Assembly: GCA_021018815.1 (NCBI GenBank)
Contig: JAITYX010000028.1
Location: 4,791,001 to 4,855,000 of the forward strand
Direction: 5' to 3'
Source: Talinum fruticosum
Lineage: Eukaryota; Streptophyta; Magnoliopsida; Caryophyllales; Talinaceae
DNA: 64,000 nt
The position numbers were made by a program, and so were the translations under genes. Under the pieces are notes generated by a model. It did not search any database. It was given only the letters and a program-made list of their open reading frames with translations, and had not been told where the DNA came from. Positions 55,200-64,000 of this stretch are shown here, one piece after another. Position 1 is the first letter of the stretch. Every line of letters starts with the position of its first letter.

Positions 55200-56030
55200 G
55201 CACTAGAGTCCCTAAGTGAACCTGAATGGGTAGAGGCCATGCAAGAGGAACATAATCAATTTGAAAGTAACCAAGTCCGGACTCGACTAAATGACCTTCG
55301 ACCACTCAGTCATAGGAACCAAATGGGTTTTCAAGAACAAACTAGATGAGGATGGGTTGTTAGTCGAAATAAGGGTAGACTTGTGGCTCAAGGTTACAAT
55401 AAAGAAGAAGGGATTGATTGTGGGGAAACCTTAGCACCAATTGCTAGGATTGAAGCAATTAGAATCCTATTGGCATTTCCATCAAGCATGCATATTAAAT
55501 TGTATCAAATGGATGTCAAATGTGTTTTTCTGAATGGTTTCATTCAAGAGGAAGTCTATGTTAAGCAACCCCTGGATTAGAAAACTCGAATTTCCAAATC
55601 ATGTTTTCAAGTTGCAAAAGGCTCTTTATGGTCTTAAACAAACTCCCATAGCTTGGTATGAAAGACCAAGTAGTTTCTTGGTTGAAAATGATTTCAAAAG
55701 AGGTCAGATTGACAAAACTCTTTTCATAAAAACCAAGGGGAAAGACTTTCTTATCACTCGGATCTATGTTGATGATATAATTTTTGGAGCTACTAATGAA
55801 AATCTCGAGATTTTTCCGAGTTAATGAGACAGGAATTCCAAATGAGCATGATGGAAGAGCTTAATTTGTTTCTTGGTCTACAAATCGGACAAGATAAAGA
55901 TGGCATCTATGTTCATCATTCTAAGTATACCAAGGAGTTGTTGAAGAAGTATCGGCTTCAAGATGCAAAACATGCAACAACACCAATGAGTAGCGAGCAT
56001 GAAACCGGACTTAGACAAAAAGGTAAAGTA
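55200..56030 (+). pseudogene. pol: Reverse transcriptase (copy G)
   Basis: [18 protein letters not shown], then [40 protein letters not shown] (55383 on), [49 protein letters not shown] (intact YVDD, about 55765), MMEELNLFLGLQIGQDKDGIYV and KYTKELLKKY. Only a few shifts, so this is the best-preserved RT on the plus strand. Confidence 0.88.
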
Positions 56031-56809
56031 GTAAATCGAAACTCTATCGAGGTATGGTTGGATCTCTCGCTACATCTCACATCCAAGTATGCCGGACATT
56101 ATGTTTAGTGTATGTCCGTGTGCAAGATTCCAAGCTAATCCAAAAGAATCACATCTTATTACGGTGAAGAGAATTTTTAGATATCTTGCAGGAACTCAAA
56201 ATCTAGGTCTATGGTTCTCAAGAGACTCGGAACCGACCCTCACTAGATACTCGAGATGCCGACTATGCTTGGATATAAGGTTGATAGAAAGAGCACCTCA
56301 GGAGCATGCCGGTTTCGGGTCAATCCCTTATATCTTGGCACTCAAAGAAGCGGAACTCGGTTGCTCTATCAACTGCTGAAGTTGAGTACATTGCGGTTGG
56401 AGCATGCGGTGCTCAAATTCTATGGATCAAGCAACACTTGAAAGACCTTGGACTTTCATTCAAATCATTTCCAATCAAGTGTGATAATCGAGTGCAATCA
56501 ATATCACTAAGAATCCAGTCCAAGCACTCAAAGACAAATCATATTGAGGTTAGGTATCATTTTCCGAGACACCATTCTAAGAAAGGTGATATTGAACTTG
56601 AATTCATTCCTATAAAATTTCAATTAGCTGATATATTTACTAAGCCACTTAGTGAGGATCAGTTTTATTTTATTAGGAATGAACTTGTCATGATAAATGC
56701 ATCATTATGTGTTCTTTTAAGTGAAATTATCTTGCATGATTATGTGTTATATGTTCTTTACTTTATCTTAATAACAATTAGTTCAGCTGACCAAGTCATA
56801 CCGAGCTAG
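56031..56809 (+). pseudogene. pol: RNase H and end of pol (copy G)
   Basis: PDIMFSVCPCARFQANPKESHL and RIFRYLAGTQNLGLW (56089-56230), then in one open frame (56306-56809) SGQSLISWHSKKRNSVALSTAEVEYIAVG, IKQHLKDLGLSFKSFPIKCDN, SKHSKTNHIEVRYHF and the conserved end LADIFTKPLSEDQFYFIRNEL. The frame stops at 56807-56809, so pol ends before the extra ORF. Confidence 0.88.
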
Positions 56810-56829
56810 GAGTTATTATCTGTTCGTGT

Positions 56830-57283
56830 TTTCCGAGTCACTCGGAAACTTTACCGAAGTTAGACTCGGTTTTGAGAAAATTGGACTTCAAACTTCGAAA
56901 TCATCTCTAAATTAGTGGAGAATTTCAGAAATTTCTTTCAAAATTTCTCTTTTTCTCTCTCTCTACTGCGCGCATCAATCGGTGAACTAGCCGTTGCGAG
57001 ACAGGACATTGGAATTCTAACCGTTGGAGAGCGGAACAGTACACGCCGGTCTAAGGCAACCGTTGGAGGTTTGGGTTAGAACGAATACTAAAGGACATTC
57101 CTTTCGCTATAAGTAGCACCCCTTTTCCTTCATTTCGCTACTTTACTCTCTGCTAACTTAAGCTCTCGCGCACTTACTCTTGCAATCTAAGCTTTCACGA
57201 GTTCTCAACACTCTCGGTGCTCTCTCTCTCTCTCTCTCTCGTTTCTTCAAAGTTCACTCTCTGTCCTCTTAAACATCTCAGCC
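56830..57283 (+). promoter_or_regulatory. Candidate internal promoter of the aORF (copy G)
   Basis: Perfect palindrome TTTCCGAGTCACTCGGAAA at 56830-56848; three CCGTTG motifs (about 56990-57065); TATA box TATAAGTA at 57108-57115 in CGCTATAAGTAGCACC; (CT)n at 57221-57241; aORF ATG at 57284. D and E have the TATA, the CT tract and the ATG in the same order. Confidence 0.6.
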
Positions 57284-57905
57284 ATGCCTATAGAGAGGTT
57301 TCGCTCCGGACTTTCTAGGATCCGCAACTAAGAAGCCTAGAACTAAGAACCAACGAGGTCCTTCTAACCCCTCCAAAATCCTCGTCACCCAACATCTTAC
57401 ATTGGATGACAAATTCTTTCCAACCACAACCTTTTCGTGGTTGAAACACATCAAAACCACCGACGTATATAAATTTCTTTGTTTCGAGTGAGTTCATATA
57501 CCCGTAACTCATTCGCTGAGTTCTATTCAAACCTTTCTTGCTCCGAGGGGATCATCACCTCAAGAGTTTGCAACACCTGTGGTTCACATAAATCTATCTC
57601 TCCTCCATCGACTTTTCAAAGTCTCTTCTATCTTTCTCAACAGCAACCCCATCCCCTTCAACGAAGTTGCTTGATGAGTTCTTCGAAAAATAATCCAAGG
57701 AAGTCCCTCGGTCACGCAAGAATTTTTGTGACTCGGATGAAGACTGAGGCTAGACTTCTATGCTTATTGCTGATGAGAACCTTCTTTTTCATCATTCTAG
57801 CAAAGAGAATCCTAACTCAAAGATTCTCAAAGCTTTGTTCGACATTCTCGAGGGCTACGACGTATACCTCTTTCCCGCCATAATCGAGCGGATGGCCACT
57901 GTGCG
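57284..57905 (+). pseudogene. Extra ORF (aORF), N-terminal 200 codons (copy G)
   Basis: The start MPIERFRSGLSRIRN is followed, in other frames, by LTLDDKFFPTTTFSWL, then YTRNSFAEFYSNLSCSEGI with ITSRVCNT, a Ser/Pro part, VTRMKTEARLLC, MRTFFFIILAK and, in 57760-57905, HHSSKENPNSKILKALFDIL with AIIERMATV. After about 57905 the ORF breaks off: the linker, coiled coil and acidic tail are deleted. It confirms the N-terminal order seen in D and E. Confidence 0.72.
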
Positions 57906-58176
57906 CAGCTCGGTTGCTCTTTCTAAGTTTGAATTTCTTATTATTTAGTCTTGCTCGATATATCAGCTCGCATTATTTTTTCTCTCTATCTCGTTCGATA
58001 TAATCACTCATGATTCTTAGTCTGTATGGGTTATCTCGCGAAATATCCTAAGTACGAATCACTTCATTCATCACTTTATATTCCGAGATATTCTACTTAG
58101 TAAGAATGAAAACTCATGATTTTTTTGACAAATTTTCTATCTAAGTATGGAATGCCTTTCATCAAAAAGGGGAGAT
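57906..58176 (+). promoter_or_regulatory. 3' untranslated remnant and polypurine tract, copy G
   Basis: AT-rich remnant after the aORF deletion, ending in AAAAAGGGGAGAT (58164-58176) directly before the 3' LTR. Confidence 0.85.
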
Positions 58177-59624
58177 TGAAGACTCGGGCTACGAAATTAG
58201 ATCATTCCGAGTACTACCCAATGACTCGGTACAAACATCATCCCTACTAAGTTTTGATTACAAGTCATTATGAGTGTTATAGAAACTCCTGCATAAGTTT
58301 TCATTTGATTCCGACTAACTCGAAATAACATTCTTGTCTATTCCCTCACATTGACGATTCCGAGTCACTCGGACATCACTCAGATTTATTGCATGATCAA
58401 ACAATCTCTCTAAACACTCCTTATCCGAGTTATGACTGCTTATCTTAGAGTAATGTGAATTACAATGTTAATTCATCTTTCTAAGTCGAGTATGTTTGAT
58501 ATAGAGTTATGTATCCACATCAAGTCCGTATACTCGATGTTTTCACTCTTATAATTTGATCTTTCATAGGATCGACTCGATGGAATTTGAGTATAATGAA
58601 TATTAGACTCGGAAAATTCCATTCTTCTACGCCTGAGACAATTATACACTTAATTATCTTAATTAAATTATTATCTATGCCTAATCTTGGACCAAAGTAC
58701 TTTATACTTTGAGAACCAAAATGATTTACTTTTGTAGGTTATCCAAACGAGGTTATCTTATTTTTGAATTACAAAAGTAACCGGCTTCAAGTCGTTTATC
58801 ACCAGCAGACAAGGCTTTTTACTTCGAACAAGGCCCGAAGTCGTGTTAGGGTTATCTGTTTCCAAAGCTGGAAAACTTCAACGCTAAGCTCAACGGTGGT
58901 TTACACCTTACTTTTCGGACACCACCAGCTGATTGGAGCACCTTTAGCAGCCAAGAACCATTGCACAACGTTCACATCTCAATGGATCTTTTCGAGTGAC
59001 TCGGAAGAACCGTTATAATGGTCACAAAGGACTTCGTTCGGAAATTAGTCCCATCGGCTAATTTGCTTGGTCATCTATAAATAGAAGTCAACTCTCAAGA
59101 CTTGAAGATTGCTGAACAAATTGCTGAAACTATATCTCTTTGTATAATACTCATTCAATCTTCTTCTTACAACTCTAAGTCTCGTACTTAATACTTTTGT
59201 CGAGTCATAATGTCTTGTAATCAATTACGTACTCTTTCTTACTTTTTGAGTAAGGTCCCTTGACTGAGCTATAAGGGTTAACTAAACCTAGTTGTCCCTA
59301 GTTATAAAGGTTACCTCGGTTAGGAAGTACTAGATCGAGATAAGGGAATTTCGAGTCTAGGAAAATTATGTAAAGAATTATTTAAGGGAGCAATTCTGGT
59401 TGAGTCGGTCTACTGTATTTTATGGATTCAAAATAGTGAATTTGACTTGGTGCTTGGACTAGCACTGCCCGTGGTTTTCCGCCCCGGGAGGGTTTCCATG
59501 TATATCTACGTTTACACTTTTCCGAGTCCAATCTAGACTCGGATTGTGCTGGTTCATTCTCTTCAAAGCTTAAATCTTCCAAGTTTGTTAAAATTTCCTC
59601 ATCACCCTATTCACCCACCTCTAA
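58177..59624 (+). repeat. 3' LTR of copia G, right end lost
   Basis: Starts TGAAGACTCGGGC and matches the 5' LTR to CACCCACCTCTA, then continues as D's LTR. Palindrome-like TTTTCGAGTGACTCGG at about 58988; CTATAAATAGAAG at about 59075. Confidence 0.9.
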
Positions 59625-59999
59625 TATCCATTAGGTTCGGATTCCATCTTGGGTCAATCCTAAACGTAATCAAATTAGATAGTAAAACATCAATAAGCAT
59701 GAATTTGATTCAATCAAATAATCTTCCAAGAAATAAACTGACTAAGAATAAAGAATTAATGATGTAATTCATTTTACAAAGTCGAGTGCACAAAATAAAT
59801 GTGTTCGAGAAATTATTTGTACATGCGATGGTTATGAGTGATGTCCGAGTGAGTTGGAAACACAAGTAAGAGATAGGCGAGTGAAGCACTTTATGAGTCA
59901 GTCATAATAGAATGAAAACTTAGATATGAGTTTCTATAATGCCTAGAATGACTTATAATCAAAACCTAAGAGAGCTAGAGAGTTATACCCGAGTCTTCA
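59621..59999 (-). repeat. 5' LTR of copia D, part 3 of 3
   Basis: Start of D's 5' LTR (on minus, TGAAGACTCGGGT at 59999). It matches 29030-29405 in D's 3' LTR. CATGA follows at 60000-60004. Confidence 0.88.
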
Positions 60000-60004
60000 C
60001 ATGA

Positions 60005-60951
60005 TATTTCTAACTTTTGCATATGTTATGTGCATATATAGTTGGTGGAGCATTTTGGGTTGGTATGAGAACCTGCTAAGGTTGATAAGTGTCTAGCAAC
60101 TCGGTTCTATTAGAGCAGCACCTTCCGGTGTTGAGTGATGGGGCTATATCCTGGTTGGAGGCCGGCTTGAGTTCAAGACACCCCAAAATGTTGTACCTCA
60201 AGCAATAGAGGTTGTCCTAATTTCGGACACACATTACAAAGTACCCATATGTACGTTTACTAGGACTCCCAACCAGTACGCACTACTTGCCGGATTCTAT
60301 CATGCGGTAAATGGGTCGGGTATAGGTTATCCCCTACCTGAATTATATCCCATGTACTTTTTAGATATTCTTAGTGGCACTAGATTGGTGCACTCCTAGA
60401 GCGAGTGGTGGATGAACATACCATAGTTGCTCGAAGCATGCGGATGAGCAACTTGTAGCTGTCTTCACATTTTATCCTGAATAGATAAAGGAGTATGATC
60501 CCAAGAGATCTCTGAAGTTGCCCTACGAGCTAATGAACGGGCTCGCCGAAGAGAAGCGGAGGATAAGGAAGAAGAGGAGAGAGGAGATCGCGAGATTGAA
60601 AAACTAAAGAAGTTATTTAGAACTTATTTAATTTTCTTTTTATTTCCCTTTTCTAGCTATGTACTTGGATAAATAGTAGGCTTATCCTATTATCAATCAA
60701 GTAAAAGGCAAGTTTTATGCTCACTCTTATGCTTTATTAGTATTATTTTAAATCACTCACTTAAAATAACATAATTATAAATAATGGACCTCCTAAAGTG
60801 AACTACCCTAAGATAATCGGATATGGGAAAAGGGGTATTGGCTAAATGCGTTAGGCCCGGTCATCCTGTCGTTAATCCGGCATTAATCGGCACCGGCTAG
60901 GACAAGTGGCCTAGTTTGGGCTGGGCTCGGTTTTAGCCTAAACCATTTCGT
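60005..60951 (+). pseudogene. Tat region after pol, with antisense ORF remnant
   Basis: This lies between the end of Tat pol (minus) and copia D. On + the pieces read GGRLEFKTPQNVVPQAIEVV, ISDTHYKVPI, TRTPNQYALLAGFYHAVNG and a basic coil-like end LAEEKRRIRKKRREEIARL (about 60540-60605). I do not recognise the family. The + orientation, antisense to the element, and the position after pol fit the extra antisense ORFs of Tat elements; the plant-mobile-domain fragment at 25784-26640 is in a similar place in another copy. 60610-60950 is AT-rich, with no gene seen. Confidence 0.4.
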
Positions 60952-61975
60952 TTAGTGATAAACATGATACTTCTTCAACTGGTCTAGATTGGTATACCGA
61001 AATGACTTTTCCCCATCTAAGACTATTAATTTGACTGCTCCTCCACTTAGGAGTTGACTGAGGATGTAATTGGGCCCGAATTTTGCTCTTAGGTCCTGAA
61101 TAGGTGCTCCGATTTCCTTAAGGACCATGTCACCAACTTTTAAATAACAACGTCCGAGCTTTTTTAAATGACCTTGATATACGTACCTGGTATATTTGGA
61201 CATTATACGGAGCATACAAACATTGTTAATCTAAGAAGACTAGCTCCTTATAATGGGCTTTAGGCCGAGTGTGCTTCTAGGATTTTACTTTCAATTATGA
61301 TCCTTAACGATGGAATGACAATCTTTATTGGAAGGACTCGCTTCAATGCCATATACTAGGGAGTAAGGTGTTGCTCTCGTGGAGGTTCTAATCGAGGTTT
61401 GATAACCTCATAAAGCGAAACGTAACTTGTCGGGCCAGTCTTTATAGGCGATGGCCATTTTCTCCATCATCTTGCGGATGTTCTTGTTAGCCGCCTCGAT
61501 CGCTCCATTGGTCCGAGGGAAATAGGGAGAAGGCTTGTGATGCTTGATCTTATACTTATCTAGTACATATGCTACCTCTTTCTTGAAGTGATTATCATGG
61601 TCACTTATCAACTCATGTGGTACCCTATATCGACATATGATGTTGTGCGTTATAAATTTGGCCACATGTGTTGATGTTATGTTCACATACAATACAACTT
61701 TAACCCATTAGGTGAAGTAGTCAATTGTTATTAGTACGAATTTATGACCTCCCATTCCTTTAGGGGTCACTCGACCGATGATGTTTATGCACCAAACCGA
61801 CAATGGCTAGGGTAACGCGAGTGTCGTTAGAAAAGAAGGTGGTTGGTGCTGCAAGTTTGCATATATCCGACCCTTGTGACATCTTTTAACAAACTCATGA
61901 CAATCTACTACCATGGTTGACCAATAATACCCTAAACGCTGAATTTTTGAATTAACATTCTTCTATTTATGTGAG
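60952..61975 (-). pseudogene. pol: Tat integrase (minus)
   Basis: On minus: zinc-binding part near 61855-61960 (YYWSTMV, DCHEFVKRCHKGRIYANL), TIDYFT (first Asp, about 61720), ISDHDNHFKKEV (second Asp, about 61600), NGAIEAANKNIRKMMEKMAI (Glu, about 61490), then DWPDKLRFAL. The C-terminal part (60952-61215) includes GDMVLKEIGAPIQDLRAKFGPNYIL and ends at a stop at 60952. EAANKNI is characteristic of the Tat/Athila clade. Stops and a shift separate the pieces. Confidence 0.85.
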
Positions 61976-62399
61976 GTCGGCACTATCCGCCATGAAACTC
62001 GTCATGAAGTGCTTTGTTTCGTGTTGACTTACACAAAGTAAGCTAATACCCTTATCAGTTTCTTATATATTTGTCCTTGATTTATAAAGAATTGTGTAGC
62101 TAACATGCAGATCATTCACTAGGCTCTAGGTGTGGAGTTCGTTGGTATTCTTGGCTATCTAAGTATCGGTAAATATCATGGTACCAACTGGTTTGGCTGG
62201 TATTGAACACTTCTATCGTGTACACATGCATAGGCATACTCCTTCACTCTATACAGATGGGCATTAAATGAATGACACTAAGGATGTTAATCATAGAAGC
62301 TATTTAGCTAAGGCATCTACGAATTGATTATTATCCCTAGGAAGGTATGTGTAGGAGATACTATTAAAATGTTTCGCTAACTCCATTAGGTATGCTTGG
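61976..62399 (-). pseudogene. pol: Tat RNase H-integrase spacer
   Basis: Degraded polyprotein sequence between the second RNase H and integrase; no catalytic motif is recognised and stops are frequent. Confidence 0.4.
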
Positions 62400-62760
62400 T
62401 AAGGTACCAAGGCTTCATTATGTACCTTTCATTTTTGTGAGATCTCGATTAATGATTAGACTCGAATCGTCGCAGCACCCGATGTTTCGACTCCTATATC
62501 AATTGCTGCTTACAATTCGATGATGGATGCTTCATATTCTGTAGTGTTGCTAGTGACCTCAAAGTCCAATTTAACTAAGATAGGAGTATGTGCTCCCTCT
62601 AGTGAGACTAAAAGAATTCCTACCTCAAAGCCCTTCTAATTGGAAATGTTGTCGAAATATATTGTCTACAAGTGAACCTCTCCCTATAGGATGCCCTCAT
62701 CCGGAAAGTTGAACTACTCTAGTTCCGCTTCGCTTATTTGTAGATCAACCAGGAATTATG
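62400..62760 (-). pseudogene. pol: Second (archaeal-type) RNase H of Tat
   Basis: On minus, about 62520-62680 reads IYFDNISN-KGFEVGILLVSLEGAHTPI (stop marked by the dash) and VKLDFEVTSNTTEYEASI. This is the FDGAS...GVGILLVSP and NNxAEYEA pattern of the additional RNase H found in Tat elements. The first catalytic Asp is present; the Glu of EYEA is present. Stops interrupt it. Confidence 0.7.
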
Positions 62761-62812
62761 ATACGACTCTCCCCTTAAACTCCTTTTATGGGATGTATTT
62801 GAGTTCGAATTA

Positions 62813-63834
62813 TTATAACATAACCGTCCATCTAGCTATTTTACTACTAATGATTAGTTGTTCCAGAATATACTTAATAGGGTCCATTGGCCCTACTACT
62901 TGTACCAAGTAGGCTAGCATGTAGTGTTTGAGCTTTTTAGTTGCTAGAACTAAAGCCAATGACGTTTTCTCTAGGGGAGTATATTGTGTCTCGTACTCTA
63001 TGAATTTCTTGCTTAGATAGTACACTCCATGCTCTTTTTTCCATCCTATTAAGTTAGCTTGGCTCCCATTGCAGTCTATGTGGTGACGAAATATAAAAGC
63101 AATGGTTTTCCGTGTTTTTGGTGGAAGTAAAACGGGTAGATTGGCCAAGTACATCTTAACCTTTTTGAATGCTGCTTGGCACTCCTCGTCCCAAATAAAC
63201 TTAACTCCCTTCTTAAGCTTCTTGAAGATTGGTTTGCATACCATATTCAATTTTGATATGAAATGACTAATGTACTCGTAGATGTCCTACAAATCCTCAT
63301 ATTTCTTTCTTTGTCTTTGGTGGTGCCATCTCCTAGATGGCTTTGATCTTGGATGGATCAACTTCGATTCCTCCAAGACTCGACTACATAGCCTAACAGC
63401 TTACCTAAGGTTACCCCAAAGTCACACTTTTAAGGGTTAAGGTGTATGATGTATTTTCGCAGTCTTTTGAAGAATTTCCTTAGGCTCGGTAGGTGCCTTA
63501 CCCTATCCTTGGACTTAATGATCATGTCATCAACATAAACTTCAACTCCTTATGTATCATGTCGTATGGCAAGGTTGTGGCTGTCCGCCGATACATGCCT
63601 CCAATATTTTTTAGTTCGAAAGACATGACCACACAACAATTCGTCCCTCATTGAGTGATGAAGGTCATTTGTCCCATGTCTTCTTTGGCCATCTTAACTT
63701 GATTATATTCGGCGTAGCCATCTATGAAGGAGAGTAAAGCATGGACAGTTGTGTTGTCAATTAAGATATCTATGTAGGGTAAAGGAAAGTGGTCTTTGGG
63801 GCTTGCCTTATTCAGGTCCCTAAAATCGACACAC
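62813..63834 (-). pseudogene. pol: Tat reverse transcriptase and first RNase H (minus)
   Basis: On minus: CVDFRDLNKASPKDHFPLPYID (start of RT, about 63830-63770), LSFIDGYAEYNQVKM, EVYVDDMIIK (catalytic YVDD at about 63515-63545, in a shifted frame), GIEVDPSKIKAI, then one open frame 62813-63250 with FKKLKKGVKFIWDEECQAAF, ANLPVLLPP, EHGVYYLSKKFIEYETQYTPLEK and the ALVLATKKLKHYMLAY end of the RNase H. The first RT block is cut at 63834 by copia H. Confidence 0.87.
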
Positions 63835-64000
63835 TCGAAGACTCGGACACCACACAACACTTTCTCGAGTTGTATGAATGGAATCAGGTATAACAATTTG
63901 TTACTTATAGAGTTTTGATTCCAAGGCATTTTCGAACCTTAGAAACTTTTCCGAGTGATATGATATCTTATCTAAGTGATACAGACATTTACTTCATGTA
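63835..64000 (+). repeat. Start of a copia LTR (copy H), cut by the window
   Basis: TCGAAGACTCGGACACC followed by GAATCAGGTATAAC and GAGTTTTGATTCCAAGGCATT matches the LTR starts of E and the solo LTR at 21128. It interrupts Tat RT. The rest lies outside the window. Confidence 0.85.

Larger units (their letters stand above)
50177..59624 (+). mobile_element. Copia copy G, 9.4 kb, in the LTR of D
   Basis: Plus-strand element: LTR 50177-51650, PBS, gag, protease, integrase, RT, RNase H, internal promoter, N-terminal part of the extra ORF, polypurine tract, LTR 58177-59624. The 3' LTR lacks its last 35-40 bases, and about 40 bases of D's LTR are also lost, with TCTA shared at the joint (a microhomology deletion). 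The extra ORF is deleted after about 200 codons. Many shifts and stops. Confidence 0.9.
28602..59999 (-). mobile_element. Copia copy D, host to E, F and G
   Basis: Minus-strand element: 3' LTR fragment (28602-29405), polypurine tract, extra ORF, RNase H (split by E), RT, integrase, protease, gag, PBS, 5' LTR (split by F and G, ending 59999). Without the inserts it measures roughly 9.7 kb. Gag lacks its start, the integrase first Asp reads Asn and the RT motif reads YVDY, so it is inactive. CATGA at both outer sides suggests its target duplication, although about 600 bases of the 3' LTR are missing. Confidence 0.85.

Noticed and set aside
57760..57948. Independent 62-codon gene
   Set aside because: It is one frame piece of the extra ORF (the NPNSKILKALFDILEGY region) in copy G.

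Overview
This 64 kb window looks like plant nuclear heterochromatin, probably from an AT-rich angiosperm and most likely a eudicot; the species cannot be told from the sequence. I see no intact host gene, rRNA, tRNA or CRISPR array. Almost every base can be assigned to LTR retrotransposons that have inserted into one another, plus a few small DNA-transposon-like pieces. Two families dominate. The first is a Ty1/copia family that resembles the SIRE/Maximus type by its RT and RNase H motifs. Its LTRs are about 1.35-1.67 kb, run from TGAAGACTCGG to AACCTTCA, and are followed by a PBS reading ATTGGTATCGAGCC. I call its copies A (1-1394, +), B (11640-19355, +), C (minus-strand pieces 19356-22860), D (28602-59999, minus, interrupted), E (32604-43189, minus), G (50177-59624, +), H (63835-end, +), and two solo LTRs (21128-22744 and F, 48438-50109). 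The second is a Ty3/gypsy family of Tat type (DNG protease, G-patch-like segment, second RNase H), seen on + at about 2.9-11.6 kb and on minus at 24.2-28.6 and 60.0-63.8 kb.

Layout. 1-11.6 kb: the end of copia A, then a decayed + strand Tat element broken by a 2.55 kb solo-LTR-like insert, an unresolved 1.56 kb insert and a 313 bp hAT-like MITE inside RT. 11.6-19.4 kb: copia B, which has an internal deletion. 19.4-22.9 kb: stacked minus-strand LTR fragments and a + solo LTR with a CATTT duplication. 22.8-24.2 kb: a 240 bp tandem duplication and a 665 bp fold-back inverted repeat with a CACTA-like core. 24.2-28.6 kb: two Tat LTR/polypurine-tract junctions, an antisense plant-mobile-domain fragment and a 43 bp minisatellite. 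28.6-60.0 kb: copia D, which sits in the minus Tat element and is itself host to E (in its RNase H, CATGT duplication), F (in its 5' LTR, GTATA/ATATA) and G (in its 5' LTR). 60.0-63.8 kb: the pol of the minus Tat element, cut by copia H at the window edge.

The most interesting system is in the copia family. Between pol and the 3' LTR it carries an extra sense ORF of roughly 500 codons, present in B, D, E and G. The encoded protein has a basic N-terminus, a conserved FIYPELV-type domain, a proline/serine linker, a coiled coil and an acidic tail. In the three copies that keep the upstream region (D, E, G), a TATA box and a CT-rich leader lie 175-250 bp before its ATG. In E and G a palindrome, TTTCCGAGTGACTCGGAAA or close to it, lies further upstream; the same palindrome recurs in the LTR U3 regions. 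This suggests a second, internal promoter that makes a separate mRNA for the extra protein.

A second theme concerns sequence quality. The two LTRs of E differ almost only by 1-2 base changes at CAG/CTG/CCG/CGG positions, and the same kind of change affects the PBS and the protease DSG triplet. That looks more like a methylation-linked base-calling artefact than decay, so many of the frameshifts noted here may not be real.
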